In this document: positions 12,188-24,329 of the stretch, piece by piece
How the letters are laid out: every line of letters begins with the position of its first letter
How positions within the stretch are numbered: position 1 is the first letter of the stretch
NCBI GenBank assembly: GCA_027924585.1
Contig: BSBM01000320.1
Location: 997,501 to 1,061,500, forward strand
Direction of reading: 5' to 3'
Length of the DNA: 64,000 nt
Source of the DNA: Larix kaempferi
Lineage: Eukaryota > Streptophyta > Pinopsida > Pinales > Pinaceae
The notes under the pieces: generated by a model
The model's database searches: none
What the model saw: only the letters and a program-made list of their open reading frames with translations
What the model was told of the DNA's origin: nothing
Program-made: the position numbers and the translations under genes

Positions 12188-12329
12188 AATCATTTTAAAC
12201 TAGAGGGTTTCTGTTCATCAACAAAGAAATTCTAATTTGATTCCTCCATGACCATGAACCATGAAATCTCTCCAAAACCATGAAAATTCTAGCCACCATC
12301 ATCAAAGAGCTCCAACAAGCAAGCATCAA

Positions 12330-12415
12330 TACAGGCAAGTCCTCCTTAGGTAATTTCACAGTCTCCTAAGGTTAGAGGGAAGTCCTCCTTAGGTAATTTC
12401 ACAGTCTCCTCGCCA
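12330..12415. repeat. Short tandem duplication (cctccttaggtaatttcaca)
   Basis: Two copies of a segment beginning 'gtcctccttaggtaattt', at about 12339 and 12381, separated by a short 'aaggttagaggga' linker. Confidence 0.7.
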
Positions 12416-12539
12416 ATTTTCCTTTTTTCGAAGGCGATTCGCCCAAATTGCATGGGATAATTTTTTACTCTAAAAATCACCAAATTTGTCCAAAAACTAT
12501 ATAAATTCCTTAGAAATTTGAATATTTTTACTAGGAAAA

Positions 12540-13430
12540 CATTTAAAAACCCACCCAAAATTTCTATGTATCAATAAATGGGCGAATCCCCATGACATAT
12601 AGGAAAATATGAAGGCTATGTTATCAATGCTATATTATGTATATGTAATTTTTTAGCGAATCTCTCATTGAATTATATAATCTTGTAAAATATTGGAGAA
12701 TATTTCACTAAATTATAAAACCTTGTAAAATATTGGTGAATCCTTCACTAAATTATAAAACTTTGTAAATTCTTGTCGAATCTTTTACTAAATTATAAAA
12801 CCTTGGGAAGTGTTGGTGAATATTTTAGCAAGTTTCTCATTGGCAAGTTACGCCCCCCTGCATGACCAAATACACGGCTATAAATGAAGTCCCGACCCCT
12901 AGGAATGGTTCCCCAAACACCCATAAAAACATTATTGTTGCATCACCGTTCAAAAACTTTTGAACTGAGCTGATGGGATTTATGACTCTCCTAGATGCAA
13001 ATAGGTCCCTATAATACCTGGTAGTAAATATCAACTGCCCTTCTCATGTGGACATTAAGAAACTTTTCAAAATGATATTCAACCCATAAAATATGGAAAA
13101 ATATAACTCCGACTTCGATTTCCATGATCGATAGAAGGTGAAACAACCCCTAGTAATTGCCATTTATAGAAATCGGGGGCGAATAGGAGCGACCTAGTGA
13201 TTTATGTGGGCGAAAAAAGGTTTAAATCCATTTTGAGAGGGGTGAAATTGTTTTATATTGGATTCCCTTTTGAAATTTGATGGGGTTAACCTCCTATTTA
13301 TTAAAAATAAATAAATAAAATGTTGGCTAATCATACCTAATGGGTGTTTAATAAAAATTAGCCCATTAAAAATTTAAAACCCCTAAATTTAGCCCATCGG
13401 CTAAGATTAGCCCCTAAAATTTTCCATGAA
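12540..13430. repeat. Dispersed repeat family B, copy 1
   Basis: Similar in order and content to 27608-28947. Shared phrases include 'catataggaaaatatgaagg', 'ggggttaacctcctatt' and 'cctaaaattttccatg'. It carries a four-unit, roughly 38-bp imperfect tandem repeat (about 12650-12835) built on 'ttcactaaattataaaacct', also present in the other copy. The middle is diverged. No protein frame is conserved between the copies. Confidence 0.7.
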
Positions 13431-15673
13431 TTTTTTACAAAAAAATATTGTCAAACATTTATGTTTGCAATTTTAAGAATTAGAAAGATTTGCCAAGGTT
13501 TATACACTTTGAGAAAATTATGGATCCTTAAAATTTTCTCTGATTTACCATCTTTCTTAGTTAGTATTTAAAGCTATATCCTTTGCAATTTCATATACAC
13601 TGCATGGTACCTCATAAATTTGTATCAAATCCCAGGTTGATCATTTAAGTATTGATCCAAGGGATTTAGTTTCTATAATTGCAATTCATTAGCCCACTAG
13701 ACCACACAGAGGAAACATGACCCCCTAAGAATCATTGAATATGTTAGTTTCTATAATTACAAAAAAACATGTGCACCCCAATGCATTTCGTGTAGAATAT
13801 GTTCAATGTTTTTAAAAAATTATGCACTTATCACTAAATTATTTTACGTGTACACAAGTCACATGTTAAGTTTTCCTAAAATTTACAAGAACAAACCTTT
13901 TATTAAATGCAATTTTGACATATTAAATATATTATTATTTTTAAAAGAAATACAGGTGGAAAGATGACGTAATTCTGTACAATTTGTTTTTTTGTTGCAT
14001 GTCAAAATTCACAAGGAATATATGAGTTTCGAGGGCTTCGATTTAATAAATGAGTAAAAAATTAAATTTTCACCATCACTTTTCCTCAAAAAGTGTTACC
14101 CATGTTCATGGATTCACCCAATATTTTTTCTTCCTAAATGTGTGTAGAGAACTATCAAGTGAATAATTCAAGAATGTCCTCACTCGAAAAGCCCCCTTCT
14201 TTTGAGGAATCTAAGGGGGAACACCTTAGAAGGACATATATTATTGGAGATGCATGTTTAGTTCTCATAACATATCCCAATCCTTGATTACAATGGACTA
14301 TGGAGCTTCATTAGCATTTTGTTGATGTTGTTACTTGGCTTGGTGGTCTTCACAATAAGTACTTCACACAAAACACACCTTGTTTATTTTAAAGTGTGTC
14401 CAAATCTTGGTCTAAGAGTTAGTGTGAAAATTAGTGTCATATTACTTATAGAAGTGGAGCAATACAAAATCTTCCCCTATGTCCAAATATTGCTTGAAAA
14501 TGTTAGAGCTTTATACAAAAGACAAACTCTTCCTTGCTAATGGAGGGCTTAATACGTGTTTATTGTGTAGTTGGACGATAACTCTATTAATACCCTTTGT
14601 ATGTTACATTAATTAGTTCCTCTATCGACTATTAACTTGTACACTATCATACATCTATAGGAATGATGATATATCTGAGCAACTTGTAGTGAAATGACAC
14701 CTTCTTGAAATTATGACGATTGAATGTTGTCCAACACTAAACAATTTGAAAAAAATTGCACTGAATCTCAATTATTTAGATTTCATTTCACATAAATTTC
14801 GATAACTAATAATGAATTGCGCCTGGATACTAAATTTCGTATATGATTGTCCTAGTATGCCAAGGTTGGAGCTTAATTCTTGTGGGTATCTACAGTTATC
14901 CATTATAGATGTTAATGTAATGACATGGATTTGTACTATTAGCCTTCATGGTTTTATAGACAAGTGTGTGACCTTAGTGTATTTCATGGGAATGGAAAGA
15001 TTACCCTCCATTTTAATACACAACTTTTTTCTCTGAAAGTTCTTGGCAAGTTTTTTAATCTTGAAGGAATCTCAATAAAAAGTGAATGGTTTAAGGTCAG
15101 TAATTATCATGCTTTTAGTTTTTATGTTACAATTATGTTATTTACAGATATTTCTAAGACAAAGTTTGAATGGAAGAACCAAGCAGTGAGTGTGGAGGTT
15201 AAAAGTACTCCTTTGTTTTTAACAATGACACTTACACTACGAAGATGCCCCCAATATATCTATGCATTGAGCTTCCTCAAACAACTTTTGGTTTTCAAAA
15301 GATCTCCTCAATCCAATGTATTTACAATAAAAAAATATGAGGGTAAGTATAAGTGATAAATAGTTGTTTTCTAGTTAATTGATAAAATTGCAAGAACAAC
15401 AAATCCATTTTTTAGTCATTAAGCTCATCATTTTAGGTTAAACAGTTTATCAATTTTTCTCCTTAAATTATAAATACCAAGTTCATGTGTGAAATACTCC
15501 CCTAAAATACCAAGTTAATCACATTTATGATGCTTTATTTCCTATTTTGTAATTTTTTATTTTATTATTATTAAATGTATAATTCCATTTATGTTGGGTG
15601 GTACGCATATTTTGATTTATTATTTATTATTGAATATATAATTCCATTTATGTTGGTGGTACGCATTTCTTTA
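13431..15673. other. Interior sequence without recognised gene
   Basis: Several open frames of 60-130 residues occur on the plus strand at 14319-14540, 14812-15036 and 14964-15356. They overlap or are separated by stops and match nothing I recognise. A degenerate gene is possible, but there is no domain evidence. A short duplication ('aattccatttatgttgg' then 'gtacgcat') lies at about 15571-15668, just before the right arm. Confidence 0.35.
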
Positions 15674-17656
15674 TCTAGCATTTCAGCATTATCATAATGA
15701 TTCCACTTCCAATGCAATTGTTTGCACAATAATTATGATAAACTCATTTATTATTTTATATATATATTGAAGGATTTTATGTACCAAAACCATCCACATG
15801 TGTCTCTATAAACAATAATACGTTAATATCCCACGATATCCGGATTTTTTTAACACAGGGATCATTATTTGCAGTTTATACACTTTCGTGGAAAATGGCA
15901 GTGTCTTTTATTGATCAATCCAATACCGGTCTGATTAAGCAAGGGGGACCAAACTGTAATGAAACGCTTGACAGTTGTTGCATATAATATATAACTACAA
16001 CAAAAGTTGACCATATTTTACACTGGTATTATACCCTGCATCTTCCCTGGACTTTTTGTGGCTTGTTGGATTCGTTTCCCTCCCCGGCCTATGTAAATGT
16101 GAAAATTATTGGCTGGGCTTGAAGTATGTGAGCATTCCGACTACCTCGCGCATACTGGGCCTTCGGACACTCTGCTGTTGTACACAGAGCAGGGCCACTA
16201 AGAACATATGCATGGCCTCTTCCACTGGAACGCTGCTCAGCTTAGGATCAATAATCTTCACTACTTCTTCTCTGTTTCCATTGGTCATCTTCTTCACCCA
16301 CCCTGCGATGCTTATGCCTTCTTCATATTCACATTCACCCACTGAGTTTTTGCCAGTGATCAGCTCAAGCAGAACCACTCCGAAGCTGTATACATCGCTT
16401 TTCTGGCAAACTTTCAATGTGTACGCATACTCTGTAAATTTGTGTTAAATGGTATGTTAGAGCAAAGGCCACTGACAATCACAGCAAAACAATAAATAAT
16501 AATACTATTAGCACTTCTCACTCCTACATCTTTGCTTTTATGATGCAGAGTTGCTCTGCCTTTGCTCTCTATTACACAGATTTCCCTCCTTCGATCAGCT
16601 CTGAATATCTTAAATAAATGATGAACAGAACAGCTCTTCCTACAGGGTTTACAATTGACAACAATCGATCGACCATAACATAACAGAACAGCTCTTCCTA
16701 CAGGGTTTAGAAAGCTTCCTCTACAAACACTGGCTATCCACTACTTTATGCGCCCAACAATTTACATGGAAACCCTCTACAAAGAAAAGATGAAACAACA
16801 CTTTACCTGGGAGCTATGTAGCCAAAGGCACCTGCAACTGAAGACATCCATTCCGAGGTACCCGAATGATGCAACAGTTTGGCTAAGCCGAAATTTGCAA
16901 CATGAGCTTCAAAGTTGGAGTCCAAAAGAATATTGTTGGATTTCACGTCGCGATGAAGGATAGGTAGCCCACAGTCATGGTGAAGATAGCATAACCCCTC
17001 TGCAGCTCCTACTGCAATTTTGTATCTGGTGTTCCAATCCAATTGTCCGCCATTGTTTCCATGAAGCAATTTCCCCAGGCTTTCCGTTAGGCATATATTC
17101 ATACACCAGAAGATTATTCTCATCGTTGGAGTAGAACGCCAGCAATCTGAGTACGTGTCGATGGCGGATTCTGCCGAGGGTATTGATCTCTGCAGAAAAA
17201 CCATGATCATTTGAATAGCCTATCCGCCTAAGTTTTTTCACTGCGACTTGCTCTCCATTGGGAGGGAAGTCTTCCTCCACCAACAAATTCAGAATTCATA
17301 GAGCCAGGGAGGGAAGTCTCCCTCCACCAACAAATTTCAAATTTCAAAGTTAGGATGCATGGTGATATATACAGCCCGCATGGAACCATATCATGGCATG
17401 GGGTATAGCACATTCAAGGCGTACAATGGATGGCCGCAGCCTGCTGACTCGAGATCGCATCACATTGAATGGTACTGGCATTGTCAGCCATCGTCAACAG
17501 CGCCCAAGGCAGGAGGGACCGACGGAGGGTGAACGGACGGCCGAGAGAAAAATTTAACAGACGATCACCGGAGAAGGTAGACGTCTGGGTGCCGTTGACG
17601 GGAGGGGACGGAGGAGACGGACGTTTGGGTAAAACGTCGAAGGGTTAGACTCTTCC
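15674..17656 (-). repeat. Right terminal inverted repeat arm
   Basis: Reverse complement of 3880-5816. Differences seen include an extra piece of about 37 bp at roughly 15979-16015 (AT-rich, containing 'ataatatata'), an extra T at 17081-17083 that breaks the kinase frame, and scattered substitutions. Its kinase intron has the same length (375 bp) as the left one. Confidence 0.85.
16106..17286 (-). pseudogene. Captured CLV1/BAM-type kinase fragment (right arm, frameshifted)
   Basis: Mirror copy of the left-arm kinase. On the minus strand exon 1 is about 17286-16807, the intron 16806-16432 and exon 2 16431-16106. Exon 2 keeps the full C-terminus, with one visible change (TGKK to TGKN). Exon 1 has a one-base insertion at 17081-17083 after 'YEYMPNG', so the N-lobe and the catalytic loop lie in different frames. 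It also changes VAGTFGY to VAGAFGY. The NFG variant of DFG is shared with the left copy, so that mutation predates the arm duplication or has been shared by conversion. The opposite-strand open frame over exon 2 is a shadow. Confidence 0.85.
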
Positions 17657-17666
17657 TTTCACGAGG
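17657..17666. repeat. 10-bp target site duplication, right copy
   Basis: Exact copy of 3870-3879, placed just outside the right terminus of the inverted element. Confidence 0.8.
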
Positions 17667-17678
17667 TTGGTAAATTCT

Positions 17679-18370
17679 AATTTTACTCATAGATTATTTA
17701 TGGTTGTGAATTAGTAATTCAGAGTGATGGGAGAAATTGAATTGTTTTTTCTGACATTTATTGCTTTTTGTCTGACAGGGATATGGGCGATCTGATACCG
17801 GAATTTTACTCATAGATTATTTATGGTTGTGAATTAGTAATTCAGAGTGACGGGAGAAATTGAATTGTTTTTTTAATTGTTTTTTCTGACCTTTACTGCT
17901 TTTTGTCAAACAGGGATATGGGCGATCTGATACCTTTGATGGTAACGGTCATATTCATTCATTCAACGGCTACACTAAATAACGCTGCCATCGGAATACG
18001 TGTCGCCGATCCACAGGAATAAACTTTGGATCGCTTCCTCTTCAAGCAGACTCCAGACGTCCGTAGGAAGAATTTTATCTGCTCTTTTTGGAGGCGCTTC
18101 AACCAGTTTCTTCGGGGCGTGTAATGAGGATGTAACTGCCTCGGCCTCCAATGGCTCTGACGAGCAAGCGTCATTCAAGCTCTGTTTCACCTGCCCTCTT
18201 CTTCTCCAAACCAACGACGGAGGTAACAGTGCATTGGAGGAGAGGGTCTGTACATCTGAATAGTGTCTTGAAGGAGACGGAATGAGCAGGATCCGTAGAG
18301 ATTCAGGCGGCTGAGGAGGATCCGTAGAGATTCTTCTTCACTTGGAGGTGTCTACAGAGGCGGTTCAATT
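17679..18370 (+). repeat. Dispersed repeat, copy 2, with 123-bp tandem duplication
   Basis: Two adjacent units start at 17679 and 17802 ('aattttactcatagattatt'), each ending 'gatatgggcgatctgatacc'. The following sequence to 18370 corresponds to 960-1130 plus an extra block. Within it 'aggatccgtagagattc' occurs twice (about 18288 and 18318). An 87-residue open frame at 18000-18263 lies in the extra block, with no recognised product. Confidence 0.65.
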
Positions 18371-18960
18371 GCCTGCATCCTCTGCATAAATCTCAACGAT
18401 GCAGAGAAACTGAATTGAGGAGGCGAAGCGCAAGGCCTTTGTTCTCCTTGACCTGGAGACACGGACTTTTTTATTAGCTGCGGCAGAGGGCATCCGCTTC
18501 TCTGCTTTCTTCTTCTTATAATTTTCAGCCTGTATCGGTCAAAACATTGGTTAAAATCAATACTACTGGTGTTGATTTTGCGCCACAATTGGCATGTTAC
18601 GGCGATTTGGATGGTGGTTTGAAGAATTGAAGGAACTTAGGTTTATCCGAAAGCCCAATACCGGGAAAGCAGACGGTCGGGTAGGCACAGTTGCCTAGAA
18701 ATAGATTGGTGAATTCAGGATTCACTACTCTGAGCAGCCCTCCTTCTCGAAGCTTTCTACAATTTCAATCACAACCGGTGTCCTGTGCTGCCCACTTGCC
18801 TGAATTTTCTTTATTCTGCTATGCTATAATGATTATCCACTGTTTTTATTTTCTGTCTAGTTCATTTAGCAGCGAAATTGGCCATGATATCAAATTGTTT
18901 CAGTTGGGAAATTGACTGCTATCTTGATGGCTCTCTCTCTCTCTCTCTCTTTCAATGTGC
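18371..18960. other. Mixed sequence, no gene recognised
   Basis: Moderate GC content and short frames only. A (CT)n run lies at about 18929-18950, just before the first exon-like module. Confidence 0.35.
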
Positions 18961-18974
18961 TCTCTCCTATGCTA

Positions 18975-19530
18975 TCTGCAATTTCAATAAACTTAGAATA
19001 TGTTGATGGAGAAGCAGAGGGTCGCACTTTTGTGGGCAGAGTTGGACATTTGCGTCCACAAGCAGGTATGTATTTAATTGAGATTTCATTTTCAATCGAT
19101 CCATTAAGATTTAGATTTCATTTTCAATTGATTTATTAAGATTTAGATTTAAACTTTTGGGGGTTCTCGTTATATAATGTGATCAAAATCCTCTCTTGTT
19201 TGTGCTTCGTACAATTAAATATTTCATTTTCAATTGATTTATTAAGATTTAGATTTAAATTTTTGGAAGTTCTCGTTATATAATCTGATCAAAATCCTCT
19301 GTGCTTCGTGCAATTAAATTATCTTACAGTATTATGTCTGTTTCATATAATTAAAATATATTTATATGTTGTTTGTGGTATGTGAAATTTCAGTATATTT
19401 AGATTGGCATCAATTATATCGATGAGGAGGAAGAGCGAATTGAAGAGGTAGATGGGCATGCCAGAGTTGGACATGGACATTGGCCTTCACCTCTTTGATC
19501 AAGGCAGGTTTCTATTTAGCAGATATATTT
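18975..19530 (+). repeat. Two exon-like modules of one family
   Basis: Module 1 (about 18980-19065) reads ISINLEYVDGEAEG, then GRVGHLRPQ, followed by a donor-like 'caggtatgt'. Module 2 (about 19388-19500) follows a 'tttcag' and reads INYIDEEEER, then GHARVGHGHWP, followed by 'gcaggttt'. The intervening sequence has its own imperfect duplication of about 120 bp ('ttcaattgatttattaagat' region). A third module lies at 26711-26850. The pattern resembles a small exon and its flanking introns duplicated in tandem. I do not recognise the protein. Confidence 0.4.
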
Positions 19531-19594
19531 ATTTGTGATAGTTAGTTTAGATTTTATTTTCAATCTCCCAATTAAGAATTAGAGTTTTAATCAA

Positions 19595-20329
19595 AGCGAG
19601 TGGAAGAGAGAGGGGGAGAGATGGGGGAGGGAGAGAGGGAGGGAAAGAGAAGGCAAAGATATAGAGAGAGAGGGGGAAGAGAGGGAGCGAGTGGGAGAGG
19701 GGAAGAGAGAGGAGGGAGGGACTTAGGAACAAAGAGAGAGGAGAGAGAGAGGGAGTTGGAGAGTGGGAGAGAGAGAGGGATAAAAGAGGTGAGAGACGGA
19801 GAGTGAGGGAGAGAGGGATAGAGAGAGTGGGAGGGAGAGAGGGAAGGGGGAGGGATTTAGGGAGGGGGGGAGTGTGTGTGTGGAGGGAGGGTGGGATTTA
19901 GCTAGGAGGGAGGGTGGGATTTAGGGAGGGGGGGAGTGTGTGTGTGGAGGGAGGGGGGGAGAGAGGGAGAGGGAGGATGTGAGAGAGAGGGAGGGAGAGG
20001 GGGGATGTGTGTGTGTGTGTGTGTGAGAGAGAGGGGGGGGAGCCTGATAGCAGGACAGGGAAAGGGGTAGAGAGAGAGAGGGGCGCAAGGGGATATATAA
20101 AGTGGGAGGAGGGAGGGGGAGAGAGAGAGGGGGAGGGAGTGGAAGAGAGATGGGGGAGAGACGGGAGGAGAGAGAGACAGAGGGGGGGGAGGGACAGAGG
20201 GAGTGGGAGAGAGGGGGGGAGAGACGGAGCGAGGGGGGAGAGAGAGAGAGGGGGGAGGTGGGGGGAGGGGTGGAGAGAGAGAGAGAGAGAGAGAGAGTTG
20301 GAGAGGTGGAGAGAGGGGAGGGGAGGGGA

Positions 20330-20366
<37 letters not shown>

Positions 20367-20478
20367 TTGGGGAGTGGGAGAGAGAGAGGGAGAGAGAGTG
20401 TGAGAGGGATGGTGAGAGAGAGGGAGAGAGGGAGGGGGGGAGAGAGAGAGGAGGGAGTGTGGAGGGAGGGTGGGATTT

Positions 20479-20514
<36 letters not shown>

Positions 20515-21306
20515 TAAGGGGGAGAGGGGGAGGGAGGATGTGACAGGGAGAGAGAGGGGGGGAGAGATAGAGGGATAGGGAAAGGGGTAGAGAGGGGAGA
20601 GGGGGCAAGGGGATTTATAAAGTGGGAGGAAAGAGAGAGAGAGAGAGAGAGAGGGAGGAGAGAGTGTGAGAGGGATGGTGAGGGAGAGGGAGAGAGGGGA
20701 GAGAGGGGGGAGAGAGATAGAAGGTCAGGGAAAGGGGGGTAGAGAGAGAGAGGGGGGAAGGGGATCTATGAAGTGGGAGGGGGGAGAGAGAGAGAGAGTG
20801 GGATTGGAAGAGAGAGGGAGAGAGGTGGGGGGAGAGAGAGTGGGATTGGAAGAGAGAGGGGGAGAGACGGGGGGAGAGAGAGATAGAGGGGGGGAGGGAG
20901 AGAGGGATTAGAAGAGAGAGGGAGTTGGAGATAGGGAGGGAAAGAGAGGGAAAAGAGATAGAGAGATATGGGGGAGAGGGAGCGAGGGGGGGGGGAGAGA
21001 GGGAGGGAGGGAGAGAGAGAGGCTGGGGGAGGGGAAGAGAGAGGAGGGAGGGGTGGAGAGGGAGGGAGAGAGAGAGAGAGAGAGAGGGTGGGGGGACGGG
21101 GGGAGAGGAGGGAGGGGTGGAGAGGGAGGAAGATAGGGAGAGGGTGGGGGGGATGGGAGGGATTTAGGAACAAAGAGAGAGGGAGTTGGAGAGTGGGAGA
21201 GAGAGAGGGATAAAAGGGGAGAGCGAGGGAGAGGAGGGAGAGAGGGAGAGAGAGAGTGGGAGTGAGAGGGATGGTGAGGGGGGGGGGGGGGAGAGAGTAG
21301 GAAGGA

Positions 21307-21341
<35 letters not shown>

Positions 21342-21723
21342 GAGGGGGGAGAGAGAAAGTGTGGAGGAAGGGTGGTATTTAGGGGGTTGGGAGAGAGAGA
21401 GGGAGAGGGGGGGGCGAGAGGGAGGATGTGTGTGTGTGAGAGAGAGAGGGAGAGAGGGAGAGGGAGGATGTGTGAGAGAGAGAGAGAGGGAGAGGGAGAG
21501 GGAGGATGTGAGAGAGAGAGAGAGAGGGAGAGAGAGAGGGGGGGACATGGAAAGGGGTAGAGAGAGAGAGGGGGGCAAGGGTATCTATAAAGTGGGAGGA
21601 GAGAGAGAGAGATAGAGAGGGAGATGAGGGAGAGAGAGAGAGGGGAGGGAGAGAGGGAGGGGGAGACAGAGAAAGTGAAGGAGAGAGGGAGGGGGGTATA
21701 GAGATAGAGATATGGAAGGAGCG

Positions 21724-21766
<43 letters not shown>

Positions 21767-21984
21767 GGGAAAGGGAGGGTGTTAGGGATGCATAGTTAGG
21801 GGGGGAGAGAGGGAGGGGGATATAGAGAGAGAGGGATACTGGGAGAGAGAGAGAGAGATCTGGAGAGAGAAAGAGAGGGAGAGGGGGAGGGAGGGAAAGA
21901 GAGAGGGAGAGGGAGAGAGTGAGGAGGAGAGTGAGGGAGGGAGAGAGGCACAAAGAGAGAGAGGGAGAGGGAGAGAGTGAGGAG

Positions 21985-22027
<43 letters not shown>

Positions 22028-22136
22028 TCAAGGGGAAGAGAGTGAGGGAGTGAGAGAGGGGGGGGAGAGGAGGAGATAAGGGGGAGAGAGAGAGAGGGAG
22101 AGGGAGAGGGAGAGAGGGGAATAGGGGGAGAGGAGG

Positions 22137-22172
<36 letters not shown>

Positions 22173-22237
22173 TGGAGGAAGAGGGAGGAAGAGATAGAGA
22201 GGGGAAGAGAGGGATAGAGAGATAGAGAGAGGGGATA
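19595..22237 (+). repeat. 2.6 kb polypurine (GA-rich) tract
   Basis: The plus strand is almost only A and G for 2.6 kb, as irregular GA, GGA and GGGA runs. Pyrimidines are sparse, some as short (TG)n runs at about 19870, 20006 and 21429. Related blocks are repeated within the tract, for example 'ggatttagggag' and 'aaggggtagagagag', showing expansion by duplication as well as slippage. Open frames on both strands (Arg/Glu/Gly-rich on plus, Ser/Leu/Pro-rich on minus) are low-complexity artefacts. Such mirror-rich purine tracts can adopt triplex (H-DNA) forms. The flanks match 26850-26930, which has no tract. Confidence 0.9.
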
Positions 22238-22257
22238 AATATTATAAGAAAATTCTA

Positions 22258-22640
22258 TATTGTGAAAAAGTCAAATCAATTAAAAAACATTATAAAACCT
22301 TTTGTTCCTATCCTCAAAGCAATTTAGAAACATTATAAATGTTTTTTTTTTTCTAATAAAAAGTTAAAACAATTTGGCCACCCAATGTAAATGCTATATT
22401 CAATGTTTATATAATATATTTGTAATTGTTTTTAGATATGTTGAGGTTTACATCTAAAATAAATCCATTCCAACAAATTGTTTTGTTGTATTTTACATTT
22501 TTATTTGTATTTCGATTTATGGATTTTTATTTTAAAAACACAACAAGAGGAAAATGGGGCCTCCATACCAAGAATGATTTTAAATATTAAATTTAATATT
22601 TTGAAAATAGTTATTATTTTTCTTATTTTTTTAATTTTAT
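22258..22640. repeat. AT-rich dispersed repeat family A, partial copy
   Basis: Matches the family A segment around 2430-2650 and 24420-24620, for example 'ttttgttcctatcctcaaag' and 'aggtttacatctaaaataaa'. It lies on the other side of the LINE remnant from 24330-25340, so the LINE may have inserted into family A sequence. Confidence 0.6.
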
Positions 22641-22699
22641 AATATTTTATATTGATGATTTTGATGATGAATATTAATGTCCACTAGGGCCCATTTGTT

Positions 22700-24300
22700 C
22701 TATTGGACCTTCAGAAACGAGAAAAATATTAGTTGGATTTCTTTAAAATATGATTCCTATGATTAAAAAGATTAGAAAGAAGTGTTCCTAGGTCACCATA
22801 CTTTTCACAAGTTAAAGGATCATGGAGGTTAGAATTGTGGGAAATATTAAGAGACTGTGATCGAAGAAGGGCACTCTAAAAGAAAGTGAGAGTCATACTC
22901 AATGCCCATATACATAAAAGCTTCTAAATCCTTTCCTCCCACGGTGTTTTAGGAATTTTCTAACTCCCTATTTCAATATGAAGGTCATGGTATTTCATTC
23001 TTATCTTTTCTATATTAATCTTCCTCTTTGAATTGGTTAAGACAGAGAGATTTTTGAGCTTCTATATTAGGATTATGGACATCCTTGTAGTATCTGAATT
23101 TTCTTTTAACCTATAAATATTTCTCATCCCAAATTATCACTTTGAACTTAGATGTGATAGTATTTTTGAGGTTGTTTATATTTTTCAAAGTGGTATTTTT
23201 CTTGATTCCCCAATGATTTAACCAAGACATGGCATACTTATACCATCATCTCCTAAGCTGAAGGTGGCCTTGACTAGAATTAAAATAAATTTTAGGTAGT
23301 CTATCGTATTCCAAGTTATTTATCTTATTCTTGCACATCAAGTACCTAGTCATATTAATGCTTTCGATGGGGAAGAACCACTTCTATAAGGAGAATAGGA
23401 TGGGGCGTATTTCTCTTAATTTTCTTGACCTTTCTTTATGATTATCAAGAGATGTTGCAAGCAAAAACTTCACAAACTGTACAGGATAATGAGAGTGATG
23501 AGAGTTTCAAAAAGGAGCATCCTTTTATCCCACATCACCATATTTTCTTTTTTAAAATTGATTCCTAGGCCAAAAAAGTTATCCACCCTCAATTAATAAT
23601 TTTCTCAATGTTATAGTTCCAATTGAGACTTTAATGGATATAAATTATGAGATATTTGTAAGAAGACGCTTCGTCCAAGTTGTTATTGTCTTAAACAAAA
23701 TTACAATAGTATCATTCTTATTAAACAAAACACTAAAAATTTACAACATAGTAGAACTCTTTTAGAGATCTTAAAAAATTAAAACTTACTTCAAATGGAT
23801 TGCCTCTGCAGGGACAAAGACCATCCTTACAAGCGCGAAGGGATATCAGTCGTCAATTTGGGACACCCACTAATATTTGTACCATTTTTTCCACCTTTCA
23901 TTCTCAGTGTCGACCAACTTACTTAGCGCAATCTAATCCTAAAAGGCCCAGGGAAATTCCCATCGCCTGTTCAATTTTCTTGAGAGAGAGTGCCACCTTT
24001 GGGTAAGATCTAGGAGGAACCATTGAAATTTGGTTAGTATAGTCAAACGGACAATAATCCCTTATGCAAAAAAAACTCCATGACTAAAATGTTTTCCTAT
24101 AAATCTTAACGAGTGAATTATTTATTACATTGATTACAACTCCTCAATATTTATTATTATAAATCACTTAATTTTTTTCAACATTATACATTCAAAGGTG
24201 TATATATCATGATGTATATATTATTAATTATATTATCTATATTAATTACATTATAACAATATATTCCAAGTTTTATTTTAAGAAGACATTATTCAAATGC
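22700..24300 (-). pseudogene. LINE (non-LTR) reverse transcriptase remnant, copy 1
   Basis: The minus strand carries broken frames matching the C-terminal half of plant LINE ORF2. From 24060 downward these are SYPKVALSLKKIEQAMGI, a stretch ending LVGVPN, then RACKDGLCPCRGNP. Next come a degraded KYL-type block near 23640, VMWDKRMLLFETLIT near 23520, then MTRYLMCKNK and RLPKI near 23300. Beyond 23000 lie pieces of the cysteine-rich C-terminus (KTPWEERI). The reading frame is interrupted by many stops and shifts, so it is inactive. The region is paralogous to 39140-40215, including AT-rich sequence upstream of the coding part. LINE ORF2 supplies endonuclease and reverse transcriptase for target-primed insertion. 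Confidence 0.75.
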
Positions 24301-24329
24301 TAAGCTTCACTACAATTTGCAATTGAAAT

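Larger units (their letters stand above)
3880..17656. mobile_element. Mutator-like (Pack-MULE type) foldback element with captured kinase
   Basis: The two ends are inverted copies starting GGAAGAGTCTAACCCTTCG on the plus strand at 3880 and on the minus strand at 17656. Immediately outside them lies a perfect 10-bp direct repeat, TTTCACGAGG (3870-3879 and 17657-17666). Long terminal inverted repeats with a 9-11-bp target duplication are the classical signature of Mutator-like elements, and carriage of host gene pieces defines Pack-MULEs. The arms are unusually long (about 1.94 and 1.98 kb) and both include a receptor kinase fragment. The 9.9 kb interior contains a minisatellite, a related orphan terminus and dispersed repeats, and shows no transposase reading frame. 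It is therefore a non-autonomous element, or an element later enlarged by nested insertions. The assignment to Mutator is inferred from structure only. Confidence 0.8.

Noticed and set aside
14812-15356. Possible PPR or other gene fragment
   Set aside because: Only a faint 'NVMTW' resemblance; helical repeats and spacing are absent.
16056-16448. 130-codon plus-strand frame (and its partner at 5079-5531 on minus)
   Set aside because: Antisense shadow of kinase exon 2, which has clear kinase motifs on the other strand.
19547-22031. Arg/Glu/Gly-rich (plus) and Ser/Leu/Pro-rich (minus) open frames up to 270 codons
   Set aside because: Low-complexity translation of the GA-rich tract; no start context, domain or conservation.
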